DNA of 64,000 nucleotides from Poa pratensis (Eukaryota; Streptophyta; Magnoliopsida; Poales; Poaceae): assembly GCA_947311845.1 (NCBI GenBank), contig CAMZMU010000096.1, forward strand, positions 18,477,229-18,541,228, read 5' to 3'. Each line of letters starts with the position of its first letter. The first letter of the stretch is position 1. This document shows, one piece after another, positions 22,761-34,319 of the stretch. A program made the position numbers and the translations under genes. The notes beneath the pieces are model-generated. The model searched no databases and was not told the DNA's origin. It saw only the letters and a list, made by a program, of their open reading frames with translations.

Positions 22761-23599
22761 ACGTGCGAGTAAGATGTTAGCACGGACGTCCGGTGTCCGG
22801 TGATGGATGGCTGTAGGTCGTGCTGCTGACGCACTGACGATGGAACTCCCGAGCGAAACACGGATACACTAACTAGACACGTCTTTTTTTTAGGGACACG
22901 ATGAGGACACCTGTGATGCTCATTCACATTGATCCCTCCTCAGCTGAAATAAAACCCATTCGCCGCCTACGACGATGAGATGAGATCCTTCCCATATATA
23001 TACACTGCTCCAGAGTACAAACGAAGTGAAGCGATCCTGAAAACAAGTGCCGATAGATCTATCCGTCGCCGGTACAAAAATTCTGCTGATGGTGTGGAGC
23101 TGCTGTATAGGATGATTCTGTCCTTTGCTTAGCAGTACAGATACCGTAACGACATACTAGTACTGCTGGAATATTAATTACAGCAAGGACGGGAACCCAT
23201 CAGGAATTTCCTGTTCTTCTCAAGGGACATGACAACAGAAATCATCCAAGTTCAACGAAATGAGCAGTAAGCATTCGCTTTAGCTGTTACATACAGGTGA
23301 GCATCAGAACAGGTGACTGATGAGAGCATCAGGTCGTAGCCCATAAGCAGCATTAACGAGAAGAGATGTACAGATAACAACCCATGTAATGATGTAAACA
23401 CCTTTTTCAATTCCCAGCAGCTTGAATTGAGGGAGCAGGTTAGCTGAGCACCATTTATCATATCAGTCATCAGGTGCTCATGTACAGAAGAAAGAATGAA
23501 TTAGCTAAACGTACGCTTCTGTGTTGAACATGATCAGAGTTGTCCTCAAAATAGGATGAAACATGCTGACCAACATACAGCCCGAGTAAAAACGGATCA
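22761..23599. other. Non-coding stretch; possible inverted promoter fragment and DPH4 3' UTR
   Basis: Bases 22940-23010 (AAAACCCATTCGCCG and CCCATATATATACAC) resemble the 5' flank of the 17-kb pseudogene but are inverted relative to the coding fragment at 22455-22760. Bases upstream of 23600 should include the 3' UTR of DPH4. Confidence 0.4.
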
Positions 23600-24121
23600 T
23601 CAAGTACTGTTTATAACCAATCGTGCTTTAAGAGAACACGAGCCACAGCCCAGAACAACAGACGTCGATACAGACTCAGGTGCCTGTAGTTCTATTTCCC
23701 CATCTTCACTCACCGAAATTCCCATCTCACTAAGCTCACAGGAAGTGATCGAAAAATAGTCACCACATCTACAAGGGTACAGTAGCTCCACGCCATCGGC
23801 AGAACTTTCAACAGTCATATCCTCAATCTCGATATCAGATGCAATAATTTCAATGCTCTGTCTGGATGATCGCAGCTGTTTGTCATACTCTGCTCGAGAT
23901 TGAGAATGTCGTAGGATTTCCCATGCTTCCTGCACACCAAAAAAATCCTGTTGCTCGCTGGAAGGCACAAATGACTCCAGTGTTGTCTGTGCTTTGTCAG
24001 GATGTGTATTTAAAGCAGCAGACTTGTATGCCGTGCGAACTTCGTCATACGTAGCATCTTCACTCACAGATAGAACTTCATACAAGGTCTTCTGGTTGGA
24101 AATGTTGCTGCCTCGAAGCAT
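23600..24121 (-). CDS. DPH4: DPH4 homologue: J-domain protein with CSL zinc finger (diphthamide biosynthesis)
   Basis: DPH4 (DNAJC24 in animals) is a cytosolic J-protein that binds iron through its CSL zinc finger and donates electrons to the DPH1-DPH2 enzyme, which starts diphthamide formation on elongation factor 2. The start chosen is ATG at 24121, giving 173 aa. It follows likely acceptor AGs, and the upstream in-frame ATG at 24145 lies in intron-like sequence. The J domain spans residues 11-85 with HPD at 40-42. The CSL finger spans about 112-170, with the CxC pair at C117/C119 and the CxxC pair at C159/C162, the latter in GCGSCSLKARL. Nothing is broken. A probable non-coding first exon lies near 26 kb, so the gene contains an intron of about 1.8 kb loaded with repeats. 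Confidence 0.93.
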   Translation of the reverse strand: MLRGSNISNQKTLYEVLSVSEDATYDEVRTAYKSAALNTHPDKAQTTLESFVPSSEQQDFFGVQEAWEILRHSQSRAEYDKQLRSSRQSIEIIASDIEIEDMTVESSADGVELLYPCRCGDYFSITSCELSEMGISVSEDGEIELQAPESVSTSVVLGCGSCSLKARLVINST

Positions 24122-24261
24122 TTGCAAAAGCTGAATCACTGTCACTAGAGTGGACAGGTAGAAAAAAAACTCAGCAAAACAAAGAAGCGGGAAAATTTAT
24201 GCAATCAAACTCTAGTGACTTCATAGAAAATAAGTTGTGAGCCAAAGCAGAATAAAACATA

Positions 24262-24422
24262 CTCCCTCCGTTCATTTTTATAAGGCACACTAGCTATCCT
24301 TTTCATTTTGACCACATACATACTAAAATGAGTGAATCTATGTACAAAATAAGTCTAAATTCACTCATTTTAATATGTATGTGGGGATAATTAGTGTGCC
24401 TTATAAAAGTGAACGGAGGGAG
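24262..24422. mobile_element. Stowaway (Tc1/Mariner) MITE, 161 bp
   Basis: Inverted ends CTCCCTCCGTTCATTTTTAT and ATAAAAGTGAACGGAGGGAG are near-perfect complements, flanked by TA on both sides (24260-24261, 24423-24424). Internal arms (ACTCATTTTAATATGTATG and its inverse) make most of it a hairpin. It lies in the inferred first intron of DPH4. Confidence 0.93.
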
Positions 24423-24892
24423 TACCATATTAACACAGATTTCTACACAGAAAAACAAAAGTCACTCAAAAAATGGGATATTTCTCCACCTTATGCAATA
24501 TTTGAAAACAACCTTTTTTTTTTATCAAGAACAAGCTTCAGATTGAAATTCCGAGCTGACATTCGAAGCTCTATACAGATATTATATTAGATACTGTTGT
24601 TCCTTAAGAAACAGAGACCAGCCCAAAATCAGCAAATTCTAAACCCCACCTGAAGGCCCCGCACCAGATCAACGGGGTAACCAAAAAAAGATAGCAATGG
24701 TTCTTCCACAAAAATTGGCAAGAAATAATGACCATTACTGTTTCCTATGAACCCATTCTAAGAAATACAATTCCTAACAAGTTTGATGGTTTGTGTACAG
24801 TCACATGAACTTAAGTATGGCTTTCAGGTTTTGCTTAAAACCCATAGAGTTACTTGGTTCTGGAGGGCAAACTCTTCCCCTTGTTTTCTGAC

Positions 24893-25565
24893 GAAGAAAG
24901 TCCACTTTTCATCCCTAAACTCTGAGGAAGTTCAGTTTTCATCCTAAAACCTTTTTGGTCCAAAACGAACCTTGAACTTTTTAAAAAGTTCACATCCCGT
25001 CCGATCCAAGGAAAATGGTGACGTAAACTGCCAAATCGCTTCACCCTCTTGAAGCTGACTGGTTAGTTGCGCCGCTCAGCTTGAAAGAACGAGCTTGTCG
25101 GCATGAATCAGCCATAGGATCCCTCCGGCGAAAGCGGCAATGATGAGATGCCACCGATGAGTGCAACGACAACGTTGAGCGTGACATTAGTCCACACCAG
25201 TAGGGATTGGGAAATGGGTGAGTTGGGCCGTGGACGGGTCGGACAAGGTTGAGGTCATGCAAGAGCAGGATGATGCGGATTAGCCGGACGACAACAGATT
25301 GGGGCGCGGCGGGTGCTATGGAGGTTTAGGGATTTAGATTCCAAATCGGGATTTTGACTCGGTGGAACAGGCTATCAAGATTCGCTTCTAATGTAGTTCG
25401 ATTTACCCTTTTTTGTGCTAGTTGTTGCCCACAAAAGCGTTTCTCTCAAATTAGATGTTATATGGACTTTTTCAGGAGTTCAGGGTTCATCTCAGACTAA
25501 ACAGAAGTTTTAGGACAAAAAGTGAACTTCCCGAAAAGTTTAGGGATGAAAAATGGACTTTCTTC
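24893..25565. mobile_element. Mutator-like MITE, 673 bp, with 9-bp target duplication
   Basis: Terminal inverted repeats of about 85 bases start GAAGAAAGTCCAC and end GTGGACTTTCTTC-like (one change). Both sides are flanked by TTTTCTGAC (24884-24892 and 25566-25574), a perfect 9-bp duplication diagnostic of Mutator. The centre is GC-rich non-coding sequence. It sits in the inferred DPH4 intron. Confidence 0.92.
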
Positions 25566-25699
25566 TTTTCTGACAAAGATTTCAGTAATGAGATTTTCTG
25601 CCAAATAATTTCAAACAAAGTGATGCCAAAAGCTCTCCTAGATCTCTCCGTCATATTGCAGATGGACAAATTGCTTGCACAGTACGACAAATGGTAGCT

Positions 25700-25950
25700 C
25701 TCAGTTTGGGAACATAGCAGCAGTACATCACACATTAAAATTCAGTTTCGTAGCATACCAGCAGTACATCACACATTAACAATCCAATCTCGTAGCATGC
25801 CAGTAGTACATCACACATTAAAATTCAGTTTGGCAACGTACCACACATTAGAATTCAGTCTGGCAAGAGGCCAGCAGTAGAGCAGAAATTAGAATTCAGT
25901 TCGGTAGCACCGCAACAGCCAGCATACTGGCACTTGCACACACATAAGAT
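25700..25950. repeat. Minisatellite-like tandem repeat in the DPH4 intron
   Basis: About five degenerate units of 45-55 bases, each with CAGTACATCACACATTA (or a shortened form) followed by AATTCAGTTTGGCA-like sequence. Confidence 0.75.
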
Positions 25951-25997
25951 TCAGTTTGGCGATACATCTAAATTTAGCAACAGAAAACTGTACTCAC

Positions 25998-26290
25998 CTC
26001 ACGTGGTGAACTTGGTGGTGGAAGTGCCGGCGACCAGAGCCAGCGAGGGTCAGGACGGAGGCGCGGGGGGTGGGGCGGCAGGCGGCGTCGACCTCACGAT
26101 CTGCTCGCCGGGGACAGAAGGCTTCAGTGCGGCGACGGGAGGAGAGGGGCCGCGGAGTTGAGAGGGAGGACCCGGGGAGAGGATCCCCGCGCCGACAGGG
26201 AGGGGAGGAGGTGCGGCGCCGGGAAGGGCGGCGGCGTTGCGTGCAGAGAGGGGCGGCGTGGCGTGGTCGCCTGGTTCGTAAAGCAGGTTT
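25998..26290 (-). promoter_or_regulatory. DPH4: Probable non-coding first exon of DPH4
   Basis: On the minus strand a GC-rich, CCG/CTCC-rich block ends CACGTGAG followed by a consensus donor GTGAGT (25992-25997 on the plus strand). This matches the common grass layout of a GC-rich 5' UTR exon with the coding exon after a long intron. The 5' limit is approximate. The plus-strand ORFs here are shadows. Confidence 0.55.
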
Positions 26291-27900
26291 AGGCTAGTAG
26301 TTTGGGCTGCTGGCCTGCTTCGGTGGTTGGGTTGGGCTGGGTTTTTCTTTTATAGAGTGTTGGCTGGGCGGTAGAAGGTGAATCCGGATAACATCTGGTT
26401 TTATTCTCTCGGATTTTTTGTGCGCAAAAGAGAATGCGCATCAAATTGAAAATTAAAGTCCACTACTGGATAGCCCTCTCCAAGAAGATCAAGACTCAAA
26501 TCGGAGCTCGGACGTGAGAGTTACTCGGAAGTTCTGACATTGACAACCAGTACTTGCTTGTACCAATCCGGCCGCTCTCAAGATTGCCTCAAATGGAATA
26601 GTGCCGCACAAGACTTTTCGAGGCGAGCAACTTTTCTTCTTGGATCGTTTCAATCCAACGTAGTATGCGAGATCCCTAATTGTTTTTAGAAAAAACCAGT
26701 TGCATAGCGCACCAGCTCATGCGTCTTGCAAAAAACCCGAATCCGATTGCGTCGACGTGGCATGGTCAAAAGGTGGCATGACTCTAGCATGACATCCGAG
26801 CTCTGGCGCCCATAGAAAGGGTAGAATAAAGTCCATTTTGTGTTTAAATTGCAACTTTGGCTCAAATTTCGCCGTGCCATACAATTTTTGGAGCAAACAA
26901 GCACAATATCGCCCTTTTAATACTGAGCTCCTTACCTAAACCTCCACGCCAAACCTCCACATAAACCAATGAAGATTTGGCCTTCGCTTCAATTGTCAAT
27001 TCCTTCATGATATTAGAGTGAAATGCATCCACGGTTCTGGAAGTTACCGACCATGTTCAAAACAGTGCTGGAACTTAGGATTTGCGCCAAACACTTTTAA
27101 GAAGTGCTCTTGATGTCCACCAACGGTTCTAAATACGCCAATACAGTCCTAAAAGTATGGTTTTTTCCTTACTTTTTTAATAAAAAAAGGTGTGTATCCT
27201 GGGTTTCGAGACTGTTTTGGAGAGGAAATTGCAGATTCCACCATGCTCATGTCATTCCGTTGCACAAACCACCAGGTTCACATGTTTTTTGCACTCTTCA
27301 CCAGGTGTATGTCTAATCTGTTGCAACCTAACCAAAACACACTATAGACAGCAAAATTTGACACCAACTACCCATCAATAAGAGTACAAGCTACATCATA
27401 CTTTCTAGACATGACAATTTCTGATATGGATGAAAAGGGATATGGATGAAAAGGACAGAGTAGACGATATTTTTTCAAAAGATTTGTCATTTTCATTAAT
27501 TAAGAATAAAAATGTGTTGACTGATTAATTAGTAGGAAACAGACCAAAAGCCGGAACAAACAGCCTCGCTGACCCTCATGGAGTACAACCGTCGTGAGGC
27601 CACACAAAGTCATCGGCTCGCAGCTCCGCTGACCCATGAACGTGGTCTGACACACTCGCCGACGCGGACGCCCGCACCCTCCCCTGTCGAAGCCAGGATG
27701 GCGGACCGCCACCCCACCGCCTCCCAGCCGGACAAGCCACCAGGACAAATCCTGCGTAGGATGCCGCCGTCGTTACTCCAGATCTGGTCCGCTACCGTCC
27801 ACCGCCAGGGCTTAAACTAGATTCATCCTCCGGCGGCGGCGACCGAAGGAGAGAGTAAGAGAAGGGGATCCTTGCGCTGGCAGTGGCTAAGGTAGAAATA
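26291..27900. other. Non-coding stretch, no gene recognised
   Basis: Includes the DPH4 upstream region, then AT-rich sequence, then a GC-richer patch (27560-27870) with a short plus-strand ORF of no known similarity. Confidence 0.45.
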
Positions 27901-27911
27901 GTATTCCTTGG

Positions 27912-27969
27912 TCCCTACTTATAAAACATGTTGGTAGGCTAGCCTACGAAAACATTTTATAAGTAGGGA
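27912..27969. repeat. Short near-perfect hairpin (58 bp)
   Basis: TCCCTACTTATAAAACATGT is followed after a small palindrome (TAGGCTAGCCTA) by its inverse ending TTTTATAAGTAGGGA. It probably represents a very short MITE or a MITE end pair. Confidence 0.7.
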
Positions 27970-27980
27970 CACGGTAGCTT

Positions 27981-28066
27981 ACGATATGGCGTGAGCATGG
28001 TGGAGAGTGCAAAATATCTGTAAAACTGGTGGTTTGCGCAACGATATGGCGTGAGCATGGTGGAAT
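27981..28066. repeat. 60-bp-spaced direct repeat
   Basis: ACGATATGGCGTGAGCATGG plus TGGA occurs at 27981 and again at 28041. Confidence 0.75.
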
Positions 28067-28099
28067 GTGCAATTTCCTCCTGTTTTGGACATCGCCAGT

Positions 28100-30079
28100 A
28101 ACTTCGAGGACCGCAGCGGGCTTGTTTCATTGTCACGTCGGCGTTATACGCTAGGCATTTGTATTTAGGATAGTAGGTGGACATCCAGAGCAACCTTCAA
28201 AACTATATTTGGCGTAGATCCTGAGTTCCGGAATTGTTTTGGACATCACCGGAAACTTCGATGATTGTAGATGCATTTCTCCTAGAGACGAGACCTTCCG
28301 CGCTCCACACGACCCCCTTGCTTTTTGCGTAAATAATCCGATCTTATGTAATTTGTTGAAATATAAATATATTGCCTGACCCTTTTCATCAATTCGGACT
28401 TTTGGTTTAGATGACTAGTGCTTCAATTCAATATGATATTAGAGCCAAGAGGTCTCAAGTTCAAGACTATGGTGACACAACATTAAAAATAAAGATTTTG
28501 TGGCCTACACCGAACCCACGCTAAAGACTAAAATAGCATATACGTGAGGTCGAGTGTTGAAATATAAATATATTGTCTGGCCTTTTTCATCAGTTGGGAC
28601 TTTTGATTTAAATGGTTGATGCAGCAATTCAATATAATTGAGGTGTTTTACGTTGAGAATTGGCACCATATTTTTCTGCTTCTATCCCTTTTCACCCCCT
28701 TTGTGATTTGTGAAGCATGGCTTGGGATATGACCTACTCCATCCTTCCCAAATTAAGTGGCATCCTTATTTTACGTTTAACGAGTTTGACCATCAATTTG
28801 TCCAACAAAATTTGTGTTATGTGTTTTAAAAATTATACCGTTGGATTTGTATTTGAAAATTATCCGCCATCCAGACTCGACGGTTTTTCCTTAGCTACCG
28901 CCAACCGGTCATTTTTACACCACACTGCAACAACATCAATGCATCTAAATCAATCAATCCAACGGTATAATTTTTTAAAACACATAACACACTGCAACAA
29001 CATCAACATCAACATCAATGCATCTAAATAAAAAACATTTATCTAAAATCTAGTATTCCCAACACATTTTATCAACTGCAATCTTACACATTTTATCAAT
29101 TAAAATCAACTAAGCCCTACACATTTTATCAACTAAATCTAGATCTAACTAAACTAAATCCTACACAAAATCTAACTAAAACTAAATCAACAAAAAATAG
29201 GATCGAGGCGATGCGGGGCAGCGGCAATATGGACCAGGACAGGGCGACGATGTGGAGACGGGGTGACATGGCTAGATCGAGAGTGAGGAGAAAATGGAGA
29301 GTGGAGAGTGGCTGCGAGGTGGGGGTTATGTTGCCCTAGTGGGCCCACCTGCCAGTGACGTGTCTAATTGCGACACACCACTAGTCAAACTTTGCCAAAT
29401 GTCTTCTATATATAGTACCCTGCCAAACACCTTAATTAAATGCCAGAGTTTTTGTTAAGTTACACTCTGTAAACATGTTCCGCCATCACGGACCGTTAAT
29501 GCCGCCAGCACAGACACATGTCGTCCTAGTTTACCAAGTGTTTTTTGTGAAATACCCGGTATATACCTAGGAAATGACGAGTTACGAATGAAATACACCT
29601 GGCAGACAACCAGATAATCATGGTTTACCAAGCGTTGCGTTTTCCCGTAGTGATTTTGCTTTTTGTGTCGCATAAGATCGGTGACAAACGCTAGATAATC
29701 ACGGTCAGGCTAGACCATTACGCATATCTGCGGATAAGCAAGCCGTAATGGTCTCACCGCTACCACGTGGTTTTTGCTGCTGGAGCCGTGATACTAGCTA
29801 CTTAGGCATGGTTAATTTGGATTAGTCTCTGATACGCAACGGAAGTCCTGAACGCGCGTGTAACTGCTCCGAAAAATATGCTAATTAAAAAAAGATTCAT
29901 GATTGGTGTGTTATACTTTGTGTTTGTCTGCTTCGTACATGGACCATATATATGGGCTGAGACTAATCCTGAATCAGATCCGGTGGAGGATGCTGCATCC
30001 CTGTCAAATTCAACGCCTTCGCAGGGACTCGCCGCTTGAGATACTATTCGGCCTCGTACGTCCGTAAAACACAAACAAG
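28100..30079. other. Non-coding stretch with MITE-like remnants, upstream of the F-box gene
   Basis: A Stowaway-like start (ACTCCATCCTTCCCAAATTAAG) is at 28738. Inverted arms around 28812-28852 and 28952-28991 (TATACCGTTGGATT and its inverse) form a foldback. ACATCAACATCAACATC microrepeats lie near 29000. CATATATATGGGC at 29943 is a possible TATA box for the F-box gene about 135 bp downstream. Confidence 0.5.
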
Positions 30080-31345
30080 ATGGCCGATCGGAAACGCCAG
30101 CGAGAAACCCTAAGCGCGTCGGATGTTCCCGTGGCAGAGGCCGAGTGGGCGCTCCCATCTGATATCCTGCTCGAGATCATCGCGCGCTCCGACATCTCCA
30201 CCTTCATCACCTTTGCCGTGGCGTGCAAAGCCCTCCGCCTTGACATCCTCGACCCGTCTTTTATCCGTCGCGTCACCGGACGAGGAGGGATTGTGCCCTC
30301 GTGCTTCCTCGCATACCTCAACATTGACGATGAGAAAGACGATCCGCCGCCACCACCACTATCCCTGGTCCACCTTGCGGCGCCCGCAGTCGTGTCCTTT
30401 TTGGATGTCTATCCATCCCCTTTTGTGTTGCGCTTCGCGGATGAACTCCTCTGCGAGTACGATCCGATGGTTTCCCGCGGCAGCCTCGTCCTCCTCGAAC
30501 GCCACAATGTCTGCATTAACCTCCCAGATTTGTGCGTGTACGACCTCATCACCGGCAACCGCACCTTCCTCTCTTACCCGCCGGGTGTCGACCCCGATCG
30601 ATGCTTTGACAGGTACGTGTTGCTCACTGCAGCAGACGGCATCGGCTGCTCCTTCTTGCTTCTTGTGGCAAATGTCGATGACATGCAGGACGACAACTCT
30701 AGCAGCACCATCGAAGTCCACATCTCAACATCACCGTGTGGCACCTGGGCACCTGCTATTACAATCCAAAACAATAGTGGCTTCTGTTTCACGCGCTGGG
30801 AAGCGTTGTACGGACAAGTTGTCGTCCTCCAGGGCGGTGTCATCCATTGGATGGTACACGACTATGATGAGATTATTTCATACAATGTCTGCACAATGGA
30901 GCAGAGGTCGATAAAGCCCCCCGCTCATGTCACCAACTTCAAGGGACAACTGTATTTGGCGTCATACTACTCACATGACGGGCAGAAGCTACTACGATTG
31001 GTCGGCGTTGATATGTTCAAGATTTCCGTGTGGCATCAACTTCCAAGCGGATATTGGGAGTCTGAGGCAATGATGATCGATTTAGAGGAGAAGCTGCGGT
31101 CACTAGACACCGGCATCGGTCCTGGACAAGCTTTTCTTGTCGTGTTCAAGTACTTTGGCGAGGGTACCAACACGGTGATGGTTCATGTACACGTGCGTCA
31201 ATGGAGTACAAGTACTATTCTGCCCATCTTCATTGACTTGGACACCAAGGAGATGCGTGTGCAACCGTACCCAACTCACTCCTCCATGGTATTGGAGGTC
31301 GATCTACCATCTCGAATACAAGCCATGAAATTTTTCCATAGCTAG
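30080..31345 (+). CDS. F-box protein, intact, single exon
   Basis: F-box proteins are substrate receptors of SCF ubiquitin ligases: the F-box binds SKP1 and the C-terminus picks the target. The frame is 421 codons from ATG 30080 (context AAGATGGCC) to TAG 31345. The F-box covers about residues 24-62, with ALPSDILLEIIARSDISTF and then VACKALR. The rest is the grass-type beta-rich C-terminal domain; recognisable strands include NLPDLCVYDLITGNRTFLSY around residue 150, GGVIHWMVHDYDEIISYN and FIDLDTKEMRV near the end. No transmembrane segment. No stops or frameshifts interrupt it, so it is probably functional. The family is large and lineage-specific in grasses, so the target cannot be guessed. 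A CACTA element begins 205 bases after the stop. Confidence 0.85.
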   Translation: MADRKRQRETLSASDVPVAEAEWALPSDILLEIIARSDISTFITFAVACKALRLDILDPSFIRRVTGRGGIVPSCFLAYLNIDDEKDDPPPPPLSLVHLAAPAVVSFLDVYPSPFVLRFADELLCEYDPMVSRGSLVLLERHNVCINLPDLCVYDLITGNRTFLSYPPGVDPDRCFDRYVLLTAADGIGCSFLLLVANVDDMQDDNSSSTIEVHISTSPCGTWAPAITIQNNSGFCFTRWEALYGQVVVLQGGVIHWMVHDYDEIISYNVCTMEQRSIKPPAHVTNFKGQLYLASYYSHDGQKLLRLVGVDMFKISVWHQLPSGYWESEAMMIDLEEKLRSLDTGIGPGQAFLVVFKYFGEGTNTVMVHVHVRQWSTSTILPIFIDLDTKEMRVQPYPTHSSMVLEVDLPSRIQAMKFFHS

Positions 31346-31963
31346 GTTTTTTTTCTTTCGAAAAGGGAAAGCTTAGTTAGTAGTACATCATAAAATTATA
31401 CATATTGTTTTTCTATATAACCGTAGATGATGAAGGGTAAATCGATAAATAACTTATTTGTATCTTGATAAGTAGGAAGTCCTTTATATGTATACCAAGC
31501 CATGTATTTTATAGGTGGATCAATGTTTTTCCTTTTCACTTCTCACTCCGCACTAGTAGAAACAATGCCACTAGTCCCGGGTCGGGAGGACCTCTAGTCC
31601 CGGCTGGGCACCCGGGACAACAGAATCGGGACTAGAGCCCCCCCCTCTAGTCCCGGTTCAGTTACGACCCGAGACAAAAGAGCTCCCCACGTGGCCGCTG
31701 CCTGAGCGCGTGGTCGAGGACCTTTTGTCCCGGTTCGTAATACGACCCGGGACTAGAGAAGCTCCCACGTGGCAGCTTCTGGCTCTGGCTTTTTTGTATT
31801 CCCGCTTTATTGAATATTTAAAACTATGATCAATCATGCAAAATATATGGTTAATTAATTACAAATCAGAAAAATACATATAGCATATCAAAATGTTCAT
31901 AAAAGAAATATCTATCTAATAAAAATATACTTTATTCTTTATGAGAATTCAATCATTTAATTA

Positions 31964-32086
31964 ATTACATGGAGATCACAACCGGACTAGAGCCCGTCTA
32001 TTCGATTACATGGATATCATAACCGAGACAGAGCCCGTCTATTCGATTACATGGAGATCATAACCGGGACTAGAGCCCGTCTATTC
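31964..32086. repeat. Three 41-bp tandem repeats inside the CACTA 3' region
   Basis: Units start ATTACATGGAGATCA at 31964, 32005 and 32046, each ending in AGAGCCCGTCTATTCG. Confidence 0.85.
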
Positions 32087-32250
32087 GGTGCCATTGTATT
32101 TTCCCTTTGGGTTTATGACATGGTCCACCAAAAATCCCGCAATTTCCTCTTGAATTGCTAGAAAGCGCTCCTTTAGTTGCAGATTCCTCCGTATTTTATC
32201 CAACTATAAAAGAAGGAGATCAATATGAATATCAATCATCATAACAAAAA

Positions 32251-34308
32251 TTATGAATGACACTCAACACAATTGATGGTAATAAAATAAAATTGTGAAT
32301 ATATTTGTTCACGTACTTCTATAAATGTCGCCGCGTTCCGCTCACTGACCTCCTGGCGAATCCACTCGCAAATGAAGTATCCACACAAATTGGTCCCCGG
32401 TGGCTGCCTCTCGCAGTACTTTACGAGAATAGAATTCAATCAAATAATAATCAAGCATGGTATAATGGTATTGAAATTAGAATTAAAGAGATGCACGAAC
32501 CTAGCTAGCTTGTAATACTTACCTTGGCATGATGAAAACGAAGCTTCTCTTTAAATTCACCATGTGTCCTCTTTTTGAAAAAAATTCAAATCCTGCCCGG
32601 CAAAAAAATGAATAAATGAGTTATTAGTTACTTGATATCTCAGGAAATGAACAAAAGAGACCGATATAGTGCAATAATGATTGAAATTACCTTTGGAGCA
32701 CATCTATAATGTTTTTGTACTTCTCTTCGGGATACGCCAATGAGTCGTAGATTTCAACTCTTGCAGAGTCAACTTCAATGATTAGCAGAATGTAATGGAA
32801 GCTGCACACGTTTATATACGTCGGTAACTCATCAGTTACACTTAACATCGAGTAAGCAAAAATTAATGTGTATAAGACAGTAACACTCTTACTCGAAGTT
32901 GTAAGGAAACAGTATCTTCTTTTTGTAATGTTTCCTCCGTATGAACCTTAGCAAGTTGTCCTCCATTTCCTTGGCGAAGTCCCGTAGCAAGCTGTTATTA
33001 ACTCGTTTTGGGTCAATGAACCCAATGTCAAAGATTCTTTTTGTGTCACATTCATCACTCTTCATTCTGTATAATAGCGTAGTGAGCATAATTACTACAG
33101 GCAATGACCGAGCTGAGCTAGAGAAATTATTTTAGAAATAAATGAATTGAATCACTTAGAGACAATAGGTACTGACGAGACTCAAGTCAAGGGCGTCAAA
33201 CTTGTATAACATATAGAGTTCTTCAAGATAAAATTGTACCTGGTCTTGACCTATGTAATGATCTTCTATAACTGTCACAAGGATCATTTGTCGCTCTACC
33301 TTTGTGACTTGCAAGTACCAGTCATGCAGTTTTCACATTTGTGTTGGTAGAAGCTTTGATCTGATCAGGTGGCAGCAGAGGCTTCCCGTATTCCCATTTC
33401 CATAATTCTACATCCAAATTGGGGATATCTTCGCTTTCCAGTTGAGAAAGAGTAATACCAGCTTCTACAGCAAATTCTGCCGCGTAGGATAAAGCAATGT
33501 CCGCCGCGGAGCCCTGATCAGTGGGTAACACCTTGAGCGGGGAGATCGACGGTTTTGCCTGTTCTCCGAGCTGGGCAACGTCTCTTTGCCCATTGGCACT
33601 ACTACTTCTCGTCGCGTGGGAGCTAGCTCTCCTCATATAGCATAAATAGTCATCTAGCCTATTTATCTTAATTTGCGATGGATGCTCAAGAAAGTCCTTA
33701 GCCCACTTTATGGATTCCGGAGCAAATATTTGCTTTGGCTCGGTCTTTCTCGGTGCAAGCTGTCTTTTCACATCGGCAGCCACGATCGCGTCGTTTTCCT
33801 CTTTAGTCCTGTCGTAAGCTCTCTTGGGAGGAGCCGGCGGTACTTTTGGGAGGTGCTCCTGTCGGGGTCCTCGTCGGTAACCCATCGACAACGCGGCGCG
33901 CTTCCCCTTTTGGCCCTGAGCCTTAGTGGGCGGAGGCGGCGGAGTCGGCTGATGCGGAGGCGGAGTCTGCTGATGCGGCGGCGGAGATCGAGATGGACTC
34001 GTGTTGTGGTGGTCGTCCCTCTCGTCATCATGTGGACTTGGAGGTGGTGAATCACGACTCCTAGGAGACGATGGTGGCCTTGGCGCCCAGCCTGGAAACA
34101 CGATGTATTTCTTGCGCCATAGAATGATATCACCCCCGACGTCTCCCAGTGTCCTGTCATCATCAGCTCCAGGGATGTCAAGCTCCAGTGATTCATATCC
34201 TAGTAAAATTTGATCCACGCCGACACGACCATATCCATCTGGAATCTCATTGTCATGCCACAGTGCTGTAGATTCACAAGTTAAAGCATAGCCGTCCGCC
34301 GCCTTCAC
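32251..34308 (-). pseudogene. CACTA second ORF, C-terminal part with Ulp1-like cysteine protease domain
   Basis: The largest open block, 34308-33322 (328 aa), starts with LTCESTALWHDNEIPDGYGR, has GGDIILWRKKYIVFPGW, then a proline-rich linker and ends DVELWKWEYGKPLLPPDQI. Further exons follow on the same strand: KLHDWYLQVTK (33310-33180), then IFDIGFIDPKRVN (33050-32890), a block with FHYILLIIEVDSARVEIYDS (32850-32700) and PPGTNLCGYFICEWI (32410-32370). The last two look like the His/Asp and the catalytic Cys regions of Ulp1/SUMO-type proteases found in many grass CACTA proteins. Frame and intron boundaries are blurred by decay; stops occur between exons. Confidence 0.72.
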
Positions 34309-34319
34309 AGATAAGTTCC

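Noticed and set aside
30123..30914. 263-aa ORF in another frame of the F-box gene, and antisense ORFs at 30010-30843
   Set aside because: Shadows of the intact 421-aa frame.
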